Shown piece after piece: positions 36,654 through 37,416 of a DNA stretch of 37,416 nt (positions are counted from its first letter, which is position 1; every line of letters starts with the position of its first letter). A program made the position numbers and the translations under genes. The notes below the pieces were generated by a model, which was given only the letters and a program-made list of their open reading frames with translations, searched no databases and was not told the DNA's origin. The stretch lies in the NCBI GenBank assembly GCA_937870775.1, contig CALMZU010000318.1:1-37416 (forward strand), given 5' to 3'. This DNA comes from an uncultured Elusimicrobia bacterium (GTDB lineage Bacteria > Elusimicrobiota > Elusimicrobia > Elusimicrobiales > UBA9959).

Positions 36654-37416
36654 AAAGAGCCCAACGCATACTCTGCGTCGACGACGAGGACTTCAACCTC
36701 GACCTGCTGGAGACGCTGCTGACGCCCAGGGGATACGAGACCGTCACCGCGCTCAACGGCCGCGAGGCGCTCGACATCCTGTCGCGCAAGGCCGTGGACC
36801 TGGTGCTCCTCGACGTGAACATGCCGGTGATGAACGGCATAGAGCTCTGCTCCCGCATCAAGGCGGACCCGCAGCTGCGGCACATCCCGGTCATCATGAT
36901 CACCTCGCTGGACTCGCAGGGCAACCGCATGAAGGGCATGGAGGCCGGGGCCGAGGAGTTCCTGTCGAAGCCCTACGACCAGGCCGAGCTGCTGCTGAGG
37001 ATAGGCAACCTGCTGCGCACCGCCGAGTACGAGGACGCTTTCGAATACCTGATACTGGCGCTGGCCCGCGCGGCCGAGGCCAACGACATAGACACCGGCA
37101 ACCACATCCTGCGCGTGGCCGAGTACGCCGCCCTCGTCGCCCGAGAGCTCGGGCAGAGCGAGAAGTTCATAGAGAGCATACACAGCCAGGCCACGCTTCA
37201 CGACGTGGGCAAGGTGCACGTGTCGAGCCACATCCTGAAGAAACCCGCCCGCCTGACCGACGAGGAGATGGAGGAGATGAAGCTCCACACCACGTTCGGC
37301 GCGGTCATCATCGGCGACCACCCGCACCTGGAGATGGGCCGGCGCATAGCGCTGTGCCACCACGAGCGCTGGGACGGCACCGGCTACCCGAAGGGCCTGA
37401 AGGGGGAGGAGATCCC
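36650..37416 (+). CDS. Response regulator with HD-GYP domain (3' truncated)
   Basis: Not in the ORF track because it runs off the window; 255 full codons are visible. Receiver domain at residues 1-120: acidic pocket D11/D12, phospho-acceptor D55 ([13 protein letters not shown]), T85 and K107 (FLSKPYD). HD-GYP domain from about 135: [20 protein letters not shown] (H184, D185), [20 protein letters not shown] (237-256). Such proteins hydrolyse cyclic di-GMP or related dinucleotides under two-component control. The ATG overlaps the lnt stop (ATGA). A cognate kinase is not in the window. Confidence 0.92.
   Translation, partial: [255 protein letters not shown]

Noticed and set aside
1-37416. Signs of a phage, transposon, integron, CRISPR array or tRNA-linked island
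   Set aside because: No integrase, transposase, direct-repeat array, att-like repeat or tRNA was seen, and base composition looks even across the window.

Overview
The window is a gene-dense, GC-rich bacterial chromosome segment with almost no intergenic space. It has no tRNA, rRNA, CRISPR, phage or IS element that I can see. The gene set suggests an uncultured, probably anaerobic Gram-negative-type bacterium: a membrane-bound group 4 [NiFe] hydrogenase built on a complex I-like frame, apolipoprotein N-acyltransferase, lipobox proteins and a periplasmic parvulin. Elusimicrobiota is my best guess. That guess is inference from gene content and style (many signal-peptide or anchored low-complexity proteins, heavy AUA use at high GC); no marker gene here proves it.

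Layout. (1) 1-6913, plus strand: a ten-gene Nuo/hydrogenase operon, nuoL(partial)-nuoN-J-K-A-B-C-D-H-I-like, ending at a strong terminator. The catalytic subunit keeps all four [NiFe] cysteines, so this looks like an active hydrogenase and not respiratory complex I. (2) 6998-8934, plus: an MscS channel and a periplasmic PpiC-type foldase. (3) 9005-12519, minus: a four-gene operon of membrane proteins of unknown function, led by a FN3-like/DUF6754-like protein. This is one of two candidates for an undescribed system. (4) 12622-18816, minus: a Yej-type oligopeptide ABC transporter (yejA-yejB-yejE and two separate ATPases). (5) 18896-21061, minus: a GT-C-type membrane glycosyltransferase. (6) 21122-24387, minus: a small protein, a MutL/GlmL-like ASKHA ATPase and a barrel-sandwich/KOW protein, with no B12 mutase nearby. 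This is the second candidate system. (7) 24485-26173, plus: an anchored protein with two ASH-like domains. (8) 26206-27446, minus: a stand-alone Lrp/AsnC RAM-domain protein and two exported proteins (one DUF192). (9) 27554-32604, plus: dtd, a lectin-fold exported protein, an anchored low-complexity protein, a cupin_5 protein and RNase R. (10) 32661-33380, minus: a class A acid phosphatase lipoprotein. (11) 33455-37416, plus: a PepT-like M20 peptidase, a SAM methyltransferase, Lnt and a truncated HD-GYP response regulator.

Regulation. The most striking genome-level pattern is that many transcription units have a -10 hexamer only 6-8 nt before the ATG, with no Shine-Dalgarno sequence, as expected for leaderless mRNAs. 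Genes inside operons usually have good Shine-Dalgarno sequences or ATGA/TAATG overlaps. Several units end in textbook intrinsic terminators, some of them shared by convergent genes.

No stretch longer than 300 bases lacks a gene. The longest gaps (about 75-110 nt) hold the promoters and terminators listed.
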